The position numbers and the translations under genes are program-made. 64,000 bases of DNA from Papio anubis. Lineage: Eukaryota > Chordata > Mammalia > Primates > Cercopithecidae. Under the pieces are notes generated by a model that worked only from the letters and a program-made list of their open reading frames with translations, ran no database searches and had not been told where the DNA came from. Positions 13,659 through 27,509 of this stretch are shown here, in pieces (position 1 is the first letter of the stretch; every line of letters starts with the position of its first letter). The stretch is taken from NCBI RefSeq assembly GCF_008728515.1, contig NW_022161933.1, forward strand, positions 99,375 to 163,374, given 5' to 3'.

Positions 13659-16600
13659 CCAGCAGGAGAGTGGGAAAGGCAATACAAATGACAATTGATT
13701 TCTTACCACAAACCAGAAAGGCTAGAAGGAAGCACTTTTTCTTTTTTAAGTTCAAGGGTACATGTGCAGGATGTGCAGGTTTGTTACACAGGTAAACATG
13801 TGTCATGGGGGTTTGTTGTAACAATTATTTCATTACCCAGGTATTAAGACTAGTATCCACTAGTTATTTTTCCTGATACTGTCCTTCTACCCTCCCACCT
13901 TCTACCCTCAAGTAGGCCCTGTTGTGTTTTCTTCCTCTATATGTGTCCATGTGTTCTCACCATTCAGTTCCGTTTCTAAGTAAGAACATGTAGTATTTGG
14001 TTTTCTGCTCCTGTATTAGTTTAAGGATAATGACTTCCAGCTCCATCCATGTCCCTGCAAAGGACATATCTTCATTCTCTTTTGTGGCTGCCTTATATTC
14101 CATGGTGTATGTGTACCACATTTTCTTTATCCAGTCTATCATTGATGGGCACTTGGGTTGATTCCATATGTTTGTTATTGTCATAAGTACTGCAATGAAC
14201 ATATGGGTGCATGTGTCATTATAACAGAATGACTTATATTCCTTTGGGTATATACCCAGTAATGGGATTGCTGGGTCGAATGGTATTTCTGATTTTAGGT
14301 CTTTGAGGAACTGCGACACTGTCTTCCACAATGGCTGAACTAATTTACACTCCCAGCAAGAGTGTATAAGCCTTTCTTTTTGTCCACAACCTCACAAGCG
14401 TCTTGTCATTTTTCAGCTTTTTAATAATTGCCATTCTGATTAGTAGGATATGATATCTCACTGTGGTTTTGATTTGCATTTCTCTAATGATCACTGATGT
14501 TGAGCTTTTTAAAATGTTTGTTGGCTGCATGTACTTCTTTTTTTGAGAAGTATCCATGTCTTTTGCACATGTCTTAATGGGGTGGTTTTTCTTCTAAATG
14601 TATTTAAGTTCCTTATAGATGCTAGATATTAGACCTTTGTCAGATACATAGTTTGCAAAAATTTTCTGCCATTGTGTAGGTTGTCTATTTACTCTGTTTT
14701 TTCTTTCGCTGTGCAGAAGCTCTTCAGTTTACCTAGACCCCATTTGTCAATTTTTGGTTTGGCTGTAATTGCTTTCGACACCTTTGTCATGAAATCCTTG
14801 CCAGTACCTATGTCCTGAATGTAGTTGCCTAGGCTGTCTTCCAGGGTTTTTATAGTTTTGGGTTTTACACTTAATTCCTTAATCCACCTTGAATTAATGT
14901 TTGTATATGGTGTCAGGAAGGGTCCAGTTTCAATTTTCGACCTATGGCTAGCCAGTTATCCGAGCACTATTTATTGAATAGGGAATCCTTCCCCCATTGC
15001 TTGTTTTTGTCAGGTTTCTTGAAGATCAGATAGTTGTACATGTGTGGTCTTTTTTTGGATTCTCTATTCTGTTCCTTTGGTTATGTGTCTATTCTTGTAC
15101 CATTACCATGCTGTTTTGGCCACTGTAGCCCCATAGTATAGTTTGAAGTTGGGTACTGTTATGCTTCCAGCTTTGTTCTTTTGGCTTAGGATTGCTTAGG
15201 CTATTCGGGCTCTGTTTTGGTTCAGTACAAATTTTAAAATAGTTTTCTCTAGTTCTGTGAATGGTAGTTTACCGAACTAGATGTCAATGGTATTTTAATG
15301 AGAACAGCATTGAATTTATAAATTGCTTTGGGCATTTTGGCCATTTTACCAATACTGATTCTTCCTATCCATGAGCATCGAAAGTTTTTCCATTTGTTTG
15401 TGTAATTTCTGATTTCTTTGAGCAGTGATTTGCAGTTCTCCTTGAAGAGATCTTTCACTTTGTTGTTAGTTATATTCCTAAGTATTTTAATCTTTTTCTG
15501 GCAAGTGAAAAGGGCAGTACGTTCATGATCTGGCTCTCATCTTGTACTGTTGTTCATGTATAGGAATGCCAGTGATTTTTGCACATTGATTTTGTATCCT
15601 GAGACTTTGCTAAAGCTGCTTATCACCTTAAGAAGCTTTCGGGCTGAGATGACTGGGGTTTTCTAGATACAGAATCATGTCACCTGGAAACAGGGATAGG
15701 TTGACTTCCTCTTTTCCTATTTGAATGCCCTTTATTACTGTCTCTTGCCTGATTGCTCTGGCCAGAAATTCCAATACTATGTTGAATAGGAGTGGTGAGA
15801 GGGGGCATCCTTGTCTTGTGCCGGTTTTCAAGGAGAATGCTGCTAGATTTTACCCATTCAATATGATGTTGGCTGCGAGTTTGTCATATATGGCTCTTAT
15901 AAACTTCAATACCTAGTATAGTCAGAGTTTTTAAAGTAAAGGGATGTTGAATTTTATCGAAAATCTTTTCTGAATCTATTGAGATAATCAAGTGGTTTTG
16001 GATTTTAGTTCTGTTTATGTGATAAATCACATTTATTCATTTGCAATGATGAACCAAGCTTGCATACCAGGGATAAAGCCTATTTAATTGCGGTGGATAA
16101 GCTTTTTGAGATAAAGCTGGATTTATCTTTTTGGATAAGCTGGATTCAGTTTGCTAGCATTTTGCAGAGGATTTTTGCATCAATGTTCATCAAGGATATT
16201 GGCCTGAAGTTTTCTTTTGTTTCTGTATCTCTGTGAAGTTTTGGTGTCAGGATGATATTGGCTTATGGAATGAGTTAGGGAGGAGTTCCTCCTCCTCAAC
16301 TTGTTGGAATAGTTTCAGTAGGAATGGTACCAGCTCTTCTTTGTACACTGGTAGAATTCAGCTGTGAAGCTGTCTGGTCCTGGGCTGGTTTTTTTTTTTT
16401 TTTTTTTTTTTGGTTGGTAGGCTATTTATTGCTGCCTCAATTTCAGAACTCGTTACTGCTCTTTTGAGGGATTCAATTTCGTGTTGGTTCACTTTTCATA
16501 GGGTGTATGTGTCCAGGAATTTATCCATTTATTCTAGATTTTCTAGTTGATATAGATAGGGTGTTTATAATATTCTCTGATGATTGCTTGTATTTCTCTG

Positions 16601-17877
16601 GGGACAATGGTAATATCCACCTTATCATTTCTGATTGTGTTTATTTGAATCTTCTCTCTTTTCTTCTTCATTAGTCTATCTAGTAGGCTATTTGATTAAT
16701 CTTTTCAAAAAACCAACTCCTGGATTCACTGGTGATTTTAATGGCTTTTCTTGTCTCCATCTCCTTCAGCTCAGCCCTGATTCTGGTTATGTCTTGTCTT
16801 CTTCTCGCTTTGGATTTGTTCGCTTTTGGTTCTCTAGTTCTTTTCATTGTGACATTAGGTTGCTAACTTGAGATCTTGCTAGCTTTCTGATGTGAACATT
16901 GACTGCTATAAGTTTCCTTCTTAACACCACTTTAGCTGTGTCCCAGAGAATCTGGTACATTGTATCTTTGTTCTTATTAGTTTGAAAGAACTTGATTTCC
17001 ATCTTAATTTCATTATTTACCCAAAAGTAATTCAGGGGCAGTTATTTAATTTCCATGTAATCGTATGGTTTTGAGTGAATTTCTTCACACTTTAGTTCTA
17101 ATTTGACTGTGCTCTAGTCCAAGAGACTATTTGTTATGATTTCAGTTCTTTTGTCTTTGCTGAGCAGTGTTTTACTTCCGATTATGTGATCTTTTTTACA
17201 GTAAGTGCCACATGGTGATGAGAAGAACGTATAGTCTGTTGTTTTTTGAGTGGAGAGTTCTGTAGATATCTATCAGGTCCATTTAATCCAGAACTGAGTT
17301 CAGATATTTAATATCTTTGTTAATTTTCTGTCTCAATTTGTCTAATATTGTCAGTGGGCTGTTAAAGTCTCCCACTATTATTGAGTGGGAGTCTAAATCT
17401 CTTAGAAGGTCTCTAATAACTTGGTTTATGAATCTGGGTGCTCCAGTGTTGGGTGCATATATAGTTGAGATAGTAAATTCTTCTTGTTGAATTGAACCCT
17501 TTACCATTATGCAATGCCCTTCTTTGTCTTTTTTGATCTTTGTTGGTTAAAGTCTGCTTTGTCAGAAACCAGGAATGCAAACTCTGCTTTTTTCTGTTTC
17601 CCATTTGCTTTGTAAACTTTCCTCCATCCCTTTTTGAGCCTATGTGTATCACTACATGTGAGATAGGTCTCTTGAAGACAGCAGACCATTGAGTCTTGTT
17701 TCTTTATCCAGCTGGCTGCTCTGTGTCTTTTAATTGGGGTATTTATCCCACTTTCATTTGAGGTTAGTATTGCTTTGTACAGATTTGATCCTGTCATTAT
17801 GATGCTAGCTGGTTATTTTGCAGACTTGTTTAAAATAACTTGTGGTTACTATATTATTTTTACTTTTTAAAATTTTT

Positions 17878-20800
17878 ACTTTTTTATTAATATACTTTAA
17901 GTTCTAGGGTCCATGTGCACTACATGCAGGTTTACATATGTACACATGTGCCATGTTGGTGTGCTGTACCCATTAACTCGTCACTTACATTATATGTCCT
18001 AATGCTATCCCTCCCCCCTGTACCATCCCCACAATAGGCCCTGGTGTGTGATGTTCCCCGTCCTGTGTCCAAGTGATCTCATTGTTCAATTCCCACCTAT
18101 GAGTGAGAACATGTGGTGTTTGCTTTTCTGCTCTTGCGAGAGTTTGCTGAGAATGATGGTTTCCAGCTGCATCCATGTCCCTACAAAGGACACGAACTCA
18201 TCCTTTTTTATGGCTGCATAGTATTCCATGGTGTGTATGTGCCACATTTTCTTAATCCAGTCTGTCACTGATGGACATTTGGGTTGATTCCAAGTCTTTG
18301 CTATTTTTTGGTTCCATATGAACTTTAAAGTAGTTTTTTCCAGTTCTGTGAAGAAAGTCATTGGTAGCTTAATGGGGATGGTATTGAATCTATAAATTAC
18401 CTTGGGCAGTATGGCCATTTTTATGATATTGATTCTTCCTATCCATGAGCATGGAATGTTCTTCCATTTGTTTGTGTCCTCTTTTATTTCATTGAGCAGT
18501 GGTTTGTAGTTCTCCTTGAAGAGGTCCTTTACATCCCTTGTAAGTTGGATTCCTAGGTATTTTATTCTCTTTGAAGCAATTGTAAATGGGAGTTCATTCA
18601 TGATTTGGCTCTCTGTTTGTTGTCACTGGTGCATAAGAATGCTTGTGATTTTTGCACATTGATTTTGTATCCTGAGACTTTGCTGAAGTTGCTTATCAGC
18701 TGAAGGAGATTTTGGGCTGAGATAATGGGGTTTTCTAAATATACAATCATGTCATCTGCAAACAGGGACAATTTGACTTCTTCTTTTCCTAACTGAATAC
18801 CCTTGATTTCTTTCTCTTGCCTGATTGCCCTGGCCAGAACTTCCAACACTATGTTGAATAGGAGTGGTGAGAGAGGGCATCCCTGTCTTGTGCCAGTTTT
18901 CGAAGGGAATTTTTCCAGTTTTTGCCCATTCAGTATGATATTGGCTCTGGGTTTGTCATAAATAGCTCTTATTATTTTGAGATACGATCCATCAATACCG
19001 AATACCGAACTTATTGAGAGTTTTTAGCATGAAGGGCTGTTGCATTTTGTCAAAGGCCTTTTCTGCCTCTATTGAGATAATCATGTGGTTTTTGTCTTTG
19101 GTTCTGTTTATATGCTGGATTACGTTCATTGATTTGCGTATGTTGAACCAGCCTTGCATCCCAGGGATGAAGCCCACTTGATCATGGTGGATAAGCTTTG
19201 TGATGTGCTGCTGGATTCAGTTTGCCACTATTTTATTGAGGATTTTTGCATCGATGTTCATCAGCGATATTTGTCTAAAATTCTCTTTTTTTGTTGTGTC
19301 TCTGTCAGGCTTTGGTATCAGGATCATAGTGGCCTCATAAAATGAGTTAGGGAGGATTCCCTCTTTTTCTGTTGATTGGAATAGTTTCAGAAGGAATGGT
19401 ACCAGCTCCTCCTTGTACCTCTGGTAGAATTCGGCTGTGAATCTGTCTGGTCCTGGACTTTTTTTGGTTGGTAGGCTATTAATTATTGTCTCAATTTCAG
19501 AGCCTGCTATTGGTCTATTTGGGGATTCAACTTCTTCCTGGTTTAGTCTTGGGATAGTGTAAGTGTCCAGGAAATTATCCATTTCTTCTAGATTTTCTAG
19601 TTTATTTGCGTAGAGGTGTTTATAGTATTCTCTGATGGTAGTTTGTATTTCTGTGGGGTCGGTGGTGATATCCCCTTTATCATTTTTTATTGCATCTATT
19701 TGATTCTTCTCTCTTTTCTTCTTTATTAGTCTTGCTAGCAGTCTATCAATTTTGTTGATCTTTTCAAAAAACCAGCTCCTGGATTCATTGATTTTTTGGA
19801 GGGGTTTTTGTGTCTCTATCTCCTTCAGTTCTGCTCTGATCTTAGTTATTTCTTGCCTTCTGCTAGCTTTTGAATGTGTTTGCTCTTGCTTCTCTAGTTC
19901 TTTTAATGGTGATGTTAGAGTGTCAATTTTAGATCTTTCCAGCTTTCTCTTGTGGGCATTTAGTGCTATAAATTTCCCTCCACACACTGCTTTAAATGTG
20001 TCCCAGAGATTCTGGTATGTTGTGTCTTTATTCTCATTGGTTTCAAAGAACATGTTTATTTCTGCCTTCATTTTGTTTTGTACCCAGTAGTCATTCAGGA
20101 GCAGGTTGTTCAGTTTCCATGTAGTTGAGTGGTTTTGATTGAGTTTCTTAGTCCTGAGATGTAGTTTGATTGCACTGTGGTCTGAGAGACAGTTTGTTAT
20201 AATTTCTGTTCTTTTACATTTGCTGAGGAGTGCTTTACTTCCAACTATGTGGTCAATTTTGGAATAAGTGCGATGTGGTGATGAGAAGAATGTATATTCT
20301 GTTGATTTGGGGTGGAGAGTTCTGTAGATGTCTATTAGGTCCGCTTGATGCAGAGTTGAGTTCAATTCCTGGATATCCTTGTTAACTTCCTGTCTCGTTG
20401 ATCTGTCTAATGTTGACAGTGGGGTGTTAAAGTCTCCCGTTATTATTGTATGGGAGTCTAAGTCTCTTTGTAAGTCTCTAAGGACTTGCTTTATGAACCT
20501 GGGTGCTCCTGTTTTGGGTGCATATATATTTAGGATAGTTAGCTCTTCCTGATGAATTGATCCCTTTACCATTATGTAATGGCCTTCTTTGTCTCTTTTG
20601 ATCTTTGGTGGTTTAAAGTCTGTTTTATCAGAGACTAGGATTGCAACCCCTGCTTTTTTTTTGTTCTCCGTTTTCTTGGTAGATCTTCCTCCATCCCTTT
20701 ATTTTGAGCCTATGTGTGTCTCTGTATGTGAGATGGGTCTCCTGAATACAGCAAACTGATGGGTCTAGACTCTTTATCCAATTTGCCAGTCTGTGTCTTT

Positions 20801-22525
20801 TAATTGGACCATTTAGTCCATTTACATTTAAGGTTAATATTGTTATGTGTGAACTTGATCCTGTCATTATGATATTAGCTGGTTATTTTGCTCATTAGTT
20901 GATGCAGTTTCTTCCTAGCATCGATGGATTTTAGCATGTATTTGCAATGGCTGGTACAGGTTGTTCCTTTCCATGTTTAGTGCTTCCTTCAGGATCTCTT
21001 GTTGGGCAGGCCTGGTGGTGACAAAATCTCTAAGCATTTGCTTGTCTGTAAAGGATTTCATTTCTCCTTCACTTATGAAACTTAGTTTGGCTGGATATGA
21101 ACTTCTGGTTTAAAATTATTTTCTTTCAGAATGTTGAATATTGGCCCCCACTCTCTTCTGGCTTGGAGAGTTTCTGCTGAGAGATCTGCTGTTAGTCTGA
21201 TGGGCTTCCATTAAGTCTGATGGGCTTCCAATCAGACTTTGTGGGTAACCCAACCTTTCTCTCTGGCTACCCTTAATATTTTCCTTCATTTCAACTTTGG
21301 TGAATCTGACAATTATGTGTCTTGGAGTTGCTCTTCTCGAGGAGTATCTTTGTGGCATTCTCTGTATTTCTTGAATTTGAATGTTGGCCTGCCTTACTAG
21401 GTTGGGGAAATTCTCCTGGATGATATCCTGCAGAGTGTTTTCCAACTTGGTTCCATTTTCCCCGTCACTTTCAGGCACACCAATCAGACGTAGATTTGGT
21501 CTTTTCACATAATCCCATATTTCTTGGAGGCTTTGTTCATTTTTTTTACTCTTTTTTCTGTACATTTCTCTTCTCACTTCATTTCATTCATTTGATCTTC
21601 AATCACTGATACTCTTTCTTCCAGTTGATCGAGTCAGTTACTGAAGCTTGTGCATTTGTCATGTAGTTCTCGTGTCATGGTTTTCATCTCTATCAGTTCT
21701 TTTAAGGTCTTCTCTGCATTGATTATTCTAGTTATCCATTCATTCTTTCTTTTTTTCAAGGTTTTTCGTTTCTTTGTGCTGGTTACGTAGTTCCTCCTTT
21801 AGTTCTGAGAAGTCTGATCAACTGAAACCTTGTTCTCTCAACTCATCAAAGTCATTCTCCATCCAGATTTGTCCCGTTGCTGGTGATGAGCTGCGTTCCT
21901 TTGGAGGGGGAGATGCACTCTGCTTTTTAAATTTCCAGCTTTTCTGCACTGCTTTTTCCCCATCTTTGTGGTTTTATCTGCCTTTGGTCTTTGATGATGG
22001 TGACATACTGATGGGATTTAGGTGTGGGTGTCCTTTCTGTTTGTTATTTTTCCTTCTCACAGTCAGGACCCTCAGCTGTAGGTCTGTTAGCCTAGCTGAC
22101 ACCTTGCAGTTAGATCTCCAACTGCTATGCTAGCAATGAGTGAGGCTCCGTAGGCATGGGACGCTCCGGGCCAGGTGTGGGATATAATCTCCTGATGTGC
22201 CGTTTGCTAAGACCCTTGGTAAAGCGCAGTATTAGGGTGTGAGTTACCCAATTTTCCAGGTGTTGTATGTGTCAATTTCCCTTGGCTAGGAAGAGGAATT
22301 CCCTTCCCCCTTTTGCTTCCCAGGTGAGGCAATGCCTCGCCCTGCTTCAGCTCTCTCTGGTCAGGCTGCACCCGCAGACCAGTATCAACTATCCGACACG
22401 CCCCAGTGAGATGAACCCGGTACCTCAGTTGAAAATGCAGAAATCACCCGTCTTCTGTGTTGCTCACGCTGGGAGCTGGAGGCTGGAGTTGTTCCTATTC
22501 AGCCATCTTGCGCGCCACCACCATA
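17878..22525 (-). mobile_element. L1-B: younger L1 inserted in L1-A, with 5' UTR and ORF2 deletions
   Basis: The 3' tail (T-run 'cttttttattaatatac') begins near 17878 and the 5' start ('caagatggctgaataggaac' on the complement) is near 22515. L1-A sequence continues on both sides, but the target-site duplication is degenerate ('ttactatat' against 'ttactttat') and I do not rely on it. About 0.5 kb of 5' UTR is missing near 22120, ORF1 is frameshifted (it also has a short duplication near 21205-21240), and about 1.06 kb of the ORF2 3' end is missing at the junction near 18300. ORF2 shows an extra A in the endonuclease part, a CGA-to-TGA stop and a 7-bp duplication, all shared with L1-D. Confidence 0.88.
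18133..20883 (-). repeat. Inverted-repeat arm 1 (partner 38327-41077)
   Basis: This 2751-bp stretch of L1-B is the reverse complement of 38327-41077 in L1-D, of exactly equal length. By eye I find two substitutions (one near 19050, Met/Ile; one near 18635, Leu/Ser); silent ones may have been missed. It covers nearly all of ORF2 and includes every shared ORF2 defect. Outside the arm the two L1s differ far more. Confidence 0.9.
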
Positions 22526-23619
22526 ATTACTTTATAGTGTCACTGGTATGTGTACTCCAGTGTGCTTTTGTAGTACCTAATAACAATTTTTACTTTTCAT
22601 ATTTAGTGCTTCTTTCAGAAGCAGATGTGGTGGTAACAAATTTCCTCATCATTTGCTTGTCTGGAAAGTATCTTATTTCTCCTTTGCTCATGAAGCTTAG
22701 ATTGGCCAGATATGAAATTCTGGGTCGGAATTTCTTTTTTCAACATGTTGAATATTGGCCCCCAATCTCTTCTGACATGTAGGGTTTCCACTGAGAGGTC
22801 TGCTGTTAGTCAGATGGTCTTCCCTTTGTAGGTTGCCTGGCCTTTCTCTCTGGCTGTCCTTAACGTTTTTTCTTTCATTTTGACCTTGGAGAATCTGATA
22901 ATTATGTGTCTTGGGGATGATCTTCTTGTGGAATATTTACAGGAGTTGTCCCATTTCCTGAAATTGAATGTTGGTCTGTCTAGCTAGGTTGGGGAAGTCC
23001 TCATGGAAGATACCCTGAAATATATTTTCCAAGTTGGTTCCATTTTTCTCATCTCTTTCAGGTATACCAATCAGTCACATATTCAGTCTCTTTACATAAT
23101 CTCATATTTCTCAGAGGTTTTGTCCATTCTTTTTCATTTTTTTTCTCTATTCCTGTATGCCTGTCTTATTTCAGAAAGACAGTTTTCAAGTTCTGGGATT
23201 CTTTCCTCCACTCGGTTTATTCTGCTATTAATACTTGAAATTACATTATGAACTTCTTCTATTGTTTTTTTCAGATCTATCAGGTTGGTTATATTATTCT
23301 CCATACTGGTTATCAGTTGCTGAAATGTTTTATCATGATTTTTAGCTTCCTGCATTGAGTTAGAAGGTGCACCTGTAGCAAAATGAACATCAATTTTATC
23401 TATATTCCAAAGTCTACTTCCGTCATTTCGGCCATCTCAGCCTCTGCCCAGTTCCAAACCCTTGCTGGAGAGATTATGTGGTCATTTGGACAGAAGAGGG
23501 CACTGTGGCTTTTTAAGTTTTCAGCGTTCTTGTGCAGATTCTTTCTCATCTTTGTGTGCTCATCTACCTTCATTCTTTGAGGCTAATCTTTGGATTTTTC
23601 TTTTTCCTTTTACAGTCTG

Positions 23620-24860
23620 GCCACTTTTCCATAGGGCTGCTGTGGTTTGCTGGGCATCTGCTCCAGTCCCTAGTTGCCTTAGGTTTTCCAATACCTGAGG
23701 GTATCACCAGTGAAGGCTGCAAAACTGAAAAGATGGCAGCCTGCCCCTTCCTCTGGGAGCTCTGTCCCAGAGGGGTACAGACCTGGTTGCTGACCCAAAC
23801 ACACCTGTAGGTGGTGACTGAAGACACTCATTGGGAGGTCTCACCCAGTCAGGAAGAATGGGATCAGGGATCTGCTTAAAGAAGCAGTCTAGCCACACTT
23901 TTACAAAGTAGCTGTGCTGTGTGGGTGTACCACTTCTGTCCCTAGTTAGCTTGGGCTCTCCAAAGTCTGTAAGTTAGGGAAGTTGCTGAGATAGCAAAAA
24001 TGACAGCTCATTCCTCCCTCTAGGAGCTCTGTCCCAGGAAATTTTCAAACCTCTTAGCCACAGAACATCCATGGGAGTGACTAGAGGCCACAGTTGGGAA
24101 GTCCTGCCCTGTAAGGAGGAACAGATCAGGGACTGCTTAAGGAAGCAGGATGGCCACGGTTTCATAGAGCAGCTGTGCTGTGCTGGGGTACTGCTTCTGC
24201 CCTGGTGGGCTTGGGCTCTCCAAAGCCCACAGGATAGAATGCTGAGGTGCCCAAACAGCAACAATGGCGGCCCCCACCAGCCCCCTGGGAACTCAGTCCC
24301 AGGGTGAAATCAAAACACTGTGAGCCAGAGAATACAAATGAGGGTGGCTGGAGGGTCCAGTCGGGAGGTCCTGCCCAGAGATGAAGAACGGATCAGGGTC
24401 CTGCTTAAAGAAGTAGTTGGCCATGTTGTGTTAGAGCAGCTGTGTTGTGTTGGGGGATCCCTTCCGCCCTGGTCGGTTTGGACTCTCCAAAGCCCACAGG
24501 CTGGAAAGGTTGAGCTGTTCATATAGCAGAGATGGTAGCCTGTTCCTCCCCCTGGTCACTCAGTCCCAAGGAGAAATCAAAACTGTCAGTTGGGAGGTCC
24601 CACCGAAGATGAGGATTCGGATTGAGAGTCCCTCTTAAAGAAGCAGTCTGGCCACATTTTAGTAGAGCAGCTTTGCTGTGCTAGGGGATCCCTTCCATGC
24701 CCGGTCGGTTTGGACTTGCCTAAGCCCACAGGCTGGAATGGCTGAGTTATCCAAGCAGCAAAGATGGCAGTCTGCCCCTCCCCCCAGGAACTCCGTTTTG
24801 TCCCAGATAGGTGCGACTCTGTTGCTGGAGGCTGGCTGAAATTCCAAGCCAGTGGGTCTC
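23620..24860 (-). repeat. Tandem repeat array in the L1-A 5' UTR
   Basis: At least four diverged units, each with a core like 'gcagctgtgctgtg' (at about 23908, 24169, 24436 and 24666), followed by an 'aagcccacaggctgga' box and a 'ccccctggga' box. Spacing is about 261, 267 and 230 bp. Such arrays are known in some primate L1 5' UTRs and can act as promoter modules. Confidence 0.8.
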
Positions 24861-25728
24861 ATCCTGCGAGGAGCTGTGGAAATGGGGCCTACACACCAAT
24901 GCTGCTTAGCCCCCTGGATTCAGATCCCTTCCTAGGGGTAAATATGGATGTCCAAGCTCCCTCCCTTCCTGAGTTGCAATCACCTTTGTCAGGGATACTA
25001 GAGCCAGAGTATGTAAAGTTCCTGGGTCTCCATGCATGCCTGAGCAGTTTTTCTGTTGATACTATACACAGTTCTGCATGTCAGACCGAAGGCCCTGCTG
25101 GAATGGATTCACAAGAGGATCTCCTGACCAGACTTGCAAAGATCCATGGGAGGGGCATGGTTTCCCAGGGTCACGTATTCACTCATGCTTCCCTGGGCAG
25201 GGGTAGGTTCTCTTGCATCCATGTTGTTCCCAGGTAAGTTGTTGTCCTACCTTGTTCTTCTCCATTCTCTGTGGGTTGAGTTGTTTACCTGATCAGTCCC
25301 AGTACAAGTACCTGGATGTTTCATTTAAAGGTGCTGCATTTACTAGCCCCTTTCGTTCCTCTCTGTAAGAGTCACACACCATAGCTGCTTTTAGTTGGCC
25401 ATCTTGGTGCACCGTTGGAAGTACTTTTTGAAGTGCTTAAATAAAAGAACTGTGAACCCACATCCTATATCCAGTAAAAATACTCTTCAGACATGAAGAA
25501 AAATTAAGACATTCTTTGATGAAGAAAAACTAAGAAAACTTTTTGCCAGCATACCTACCCTAATGGTTAATGAAAGATCTCTAAACATAAAGTAAACAAA
25601 AAAATAAGAACTCTTGGAACATTAGGAAGAAAAAACTATAATGGTAGGCAAATATATGGGCAAATACAACAGACAAAATTCTCATCTTGGGTTTTTATGC
25701 TTGAATGCTGAAGCAAAAATTGTTACAC

Positions 25729-25850
25729 TAATGTGAGTCTATATGTATGTACAAAAATATTTCAGGCAATTGTATTATAGACTCTCACAGACTCACTATC
25801 TAATGTGAGTCTATATGTACGTACAAGAAATATTTCAGGCAATTGTATTG
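25729..25850. repeat. Short direct duplication in host L1M 2
   Basis: A roughly 49-bp sequence starting 'taatgtgagtctatatgta' occurs at 25729 and again at 25801, a period of 72 bp. The two copies differ at a few bases, and the intervening 'actctcacagactcac' is not repeated. Confidence 0.9.
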
Positions 25851-25874
25851 AGAGGGTAATGAGATATAAATTTT

Positions 25875-26168
25875 TTTTTTTTTTTTCAGATGGAGTCTCG
25901 CTCTGCCGCCCAGGCTGGAGTGTAGTGGCGCGATCTCAGTTCACTGCAAGCTCCGCCTCCTGGGTTTATGCCATTATCCTGCCTCAGCCTCCCAAGTAGC
26001 TGGGACTACAGGCACCCGCCACCTCGCCCGGCTAGTTTTTTTTATTTTTTAGTAGAGACGGGGTTTCCCCGTGTTAGCCAGGATGGTCTCGATCTTCTGA
26101 CCTCGTGATCCGCCCGTCTCGGCCTCCCAAAGTGCTGGGATTACAGGCTTGAGCCACCGCGTCTGGCC
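25875..26168 (-). repeat. Young AluY with 14-bp target-site duplication
   Basis: Inverted AluY with very few changes. The direct repeat 'gagatataaatttt' is at 25861-25874 and 26169-26182. It carries 'ccgccacctcgcccggctag' and 'caggcttgagccaccgcg', variants I associate with Old World monkey AluY subfamilies rather than the human ones; that attribution is from memory. Confidence 0.95.
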
Positions 26169-27509
26169 GAGATATAAATTTTAAGTTTCGTACACTTCAC
26201 ATGAATTGATAAAGTTGATAAAATTTTATACACACACACACATACACTAGAGTAACCATTAAACAACCACTAGAAAAGAGAGATCATTAAAATTATTTAT
26301 AAATAAAAATGAAACTCCTAAAAAGATTCAAATAACTCCCAAGAAGGAAAAAGGAAAAAGAAAAACAAGTGAGAACAAACAAAATACAAGAAATAAAGTG
26401 GGAGACTTAAGCTCCTACAGATAATTAATTATATAATGTAAATGGTATAAATACACCAACTAAAAGACAGAGATTACCAGAGTGAATTTAAAGGCAGACC
26501 CAAAAATATGCTCTCCATCTGAAACTTACTAAAAATATAAAGATACAAGAATGTTGACTATACAAAGATGGAAAAAGATCTACCAAGTAGACATAAGAAA
26601 GCAGGAGTGGCTGTATTAATATCAGGTAAAGTAGGCTTCAAAAGAAAAGAAATTACCAGAGACAAAGAGGCACAATACATAATGATAAAAAAATTAATCC
26701 ATCAGGAAGACAAAACAATCGTAAAGGTGTATATACCAAACAACAAAGCTGCAAAATATGTGATGCAAAACTGATATAACTGAAAAAATGAAAGAAAGGC
26801 CATAAACATAGTTGGAGACATCAACAAGCCTCACAAAGTTAGAAAGAACTAGACATATAATCAACAAAGATACAAAAGAACTCAACAATATCAACCACCA
26901 GGACATAGCTGACATTTAAAGAACACTCCAGCCAAAACCAGCAAATACATGCCTGCACAACTTATTCCAAGATAGACCATGTTCTGTACCTTAAAATAAA
27001 AATCAATGATTTTAAAATGATTGAAATAATACTCAATATATTATTTGACCAGAATGGAAACAACAGAAACATACCAGACAAGGCAAAGATTTGAAATCCA
27101 AACAAGAGACTTCTAAGTAATCCATGAAACAAAAAGGACATCTCAAGAGAGATTAAATGCATGCAAACACACATACTCTCTAAACTGAAAAACATATGAA
27201 AATAAGACATATGAAAATTTTTAGAATAGAGGAAAAGTAGTGCTATACGGACAATATAGCAATAAGTGCATTTTCTTGAAAATAGTAAAAGTCTCAAATC
27301 AATAATATAAGCACAAAACCTAGAAACTGACAAGCATAACAAAACTAAATAAAGCAGAAAGAAGGAAATAATAAAGAGCACAATCAATAACATTAAAAAC
27401 AGCAAAATAATAAAACAATGAAACAAAGATCTGGATCTTAAAAAACAAAACAAAAAAAAAACTGCCTCTAACAAGCCTGACAAAGAGAAAAATAGAAAGA
27501 AACAAATTA

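Larger units (their letters stand above)
13741..25416 (-). mobile_element. L1-A: near-full-length older primate L1, split by L1-B
   Basis: The 3' end lies at 13741 (poly-A remnant, then a 3' UTR ending 'ttaagttcaagggtacatgt' on the plus strand). The 5' end is at 25416, where the complement reads 'caccaagatggccaac', the L1 start. Without the L1-B insertion it is about 7.0 kb and retains 3' UTR, ORF2, ORF1 and a long 5' UTR. The target-site duplication 'ggaag(c/t)acttttt' is at 13728-13740 and 25417-25429. ORF2 has many stops and frameshifts, and the reverse-transcriptase FADD motif reads FPGD here. Age is intermediate: younger than host L1M 2, older than L1-B. Confidence 0.88.

Noticed and set aside
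19752..20090. 112-codon plus-strand frame, with identical or similar frames at 39120-39458 and 61173-61511 (minus)
   Set aside because: All are the antisense of the same L1 ORF2 region; recurrence reflects the repeat, not a gene.
24764..25237. A 157-codon plus-strand open frame
   Set aside because: It lies antisense in the GC-richer 5' UTR of L1-A; no protein family resemblance.
25729..25850. Possible start of a repeat array (CRISPR-like or satellite)
   Set aside because: Only two copies, long unit, inside an old L1M; simple local duplication.
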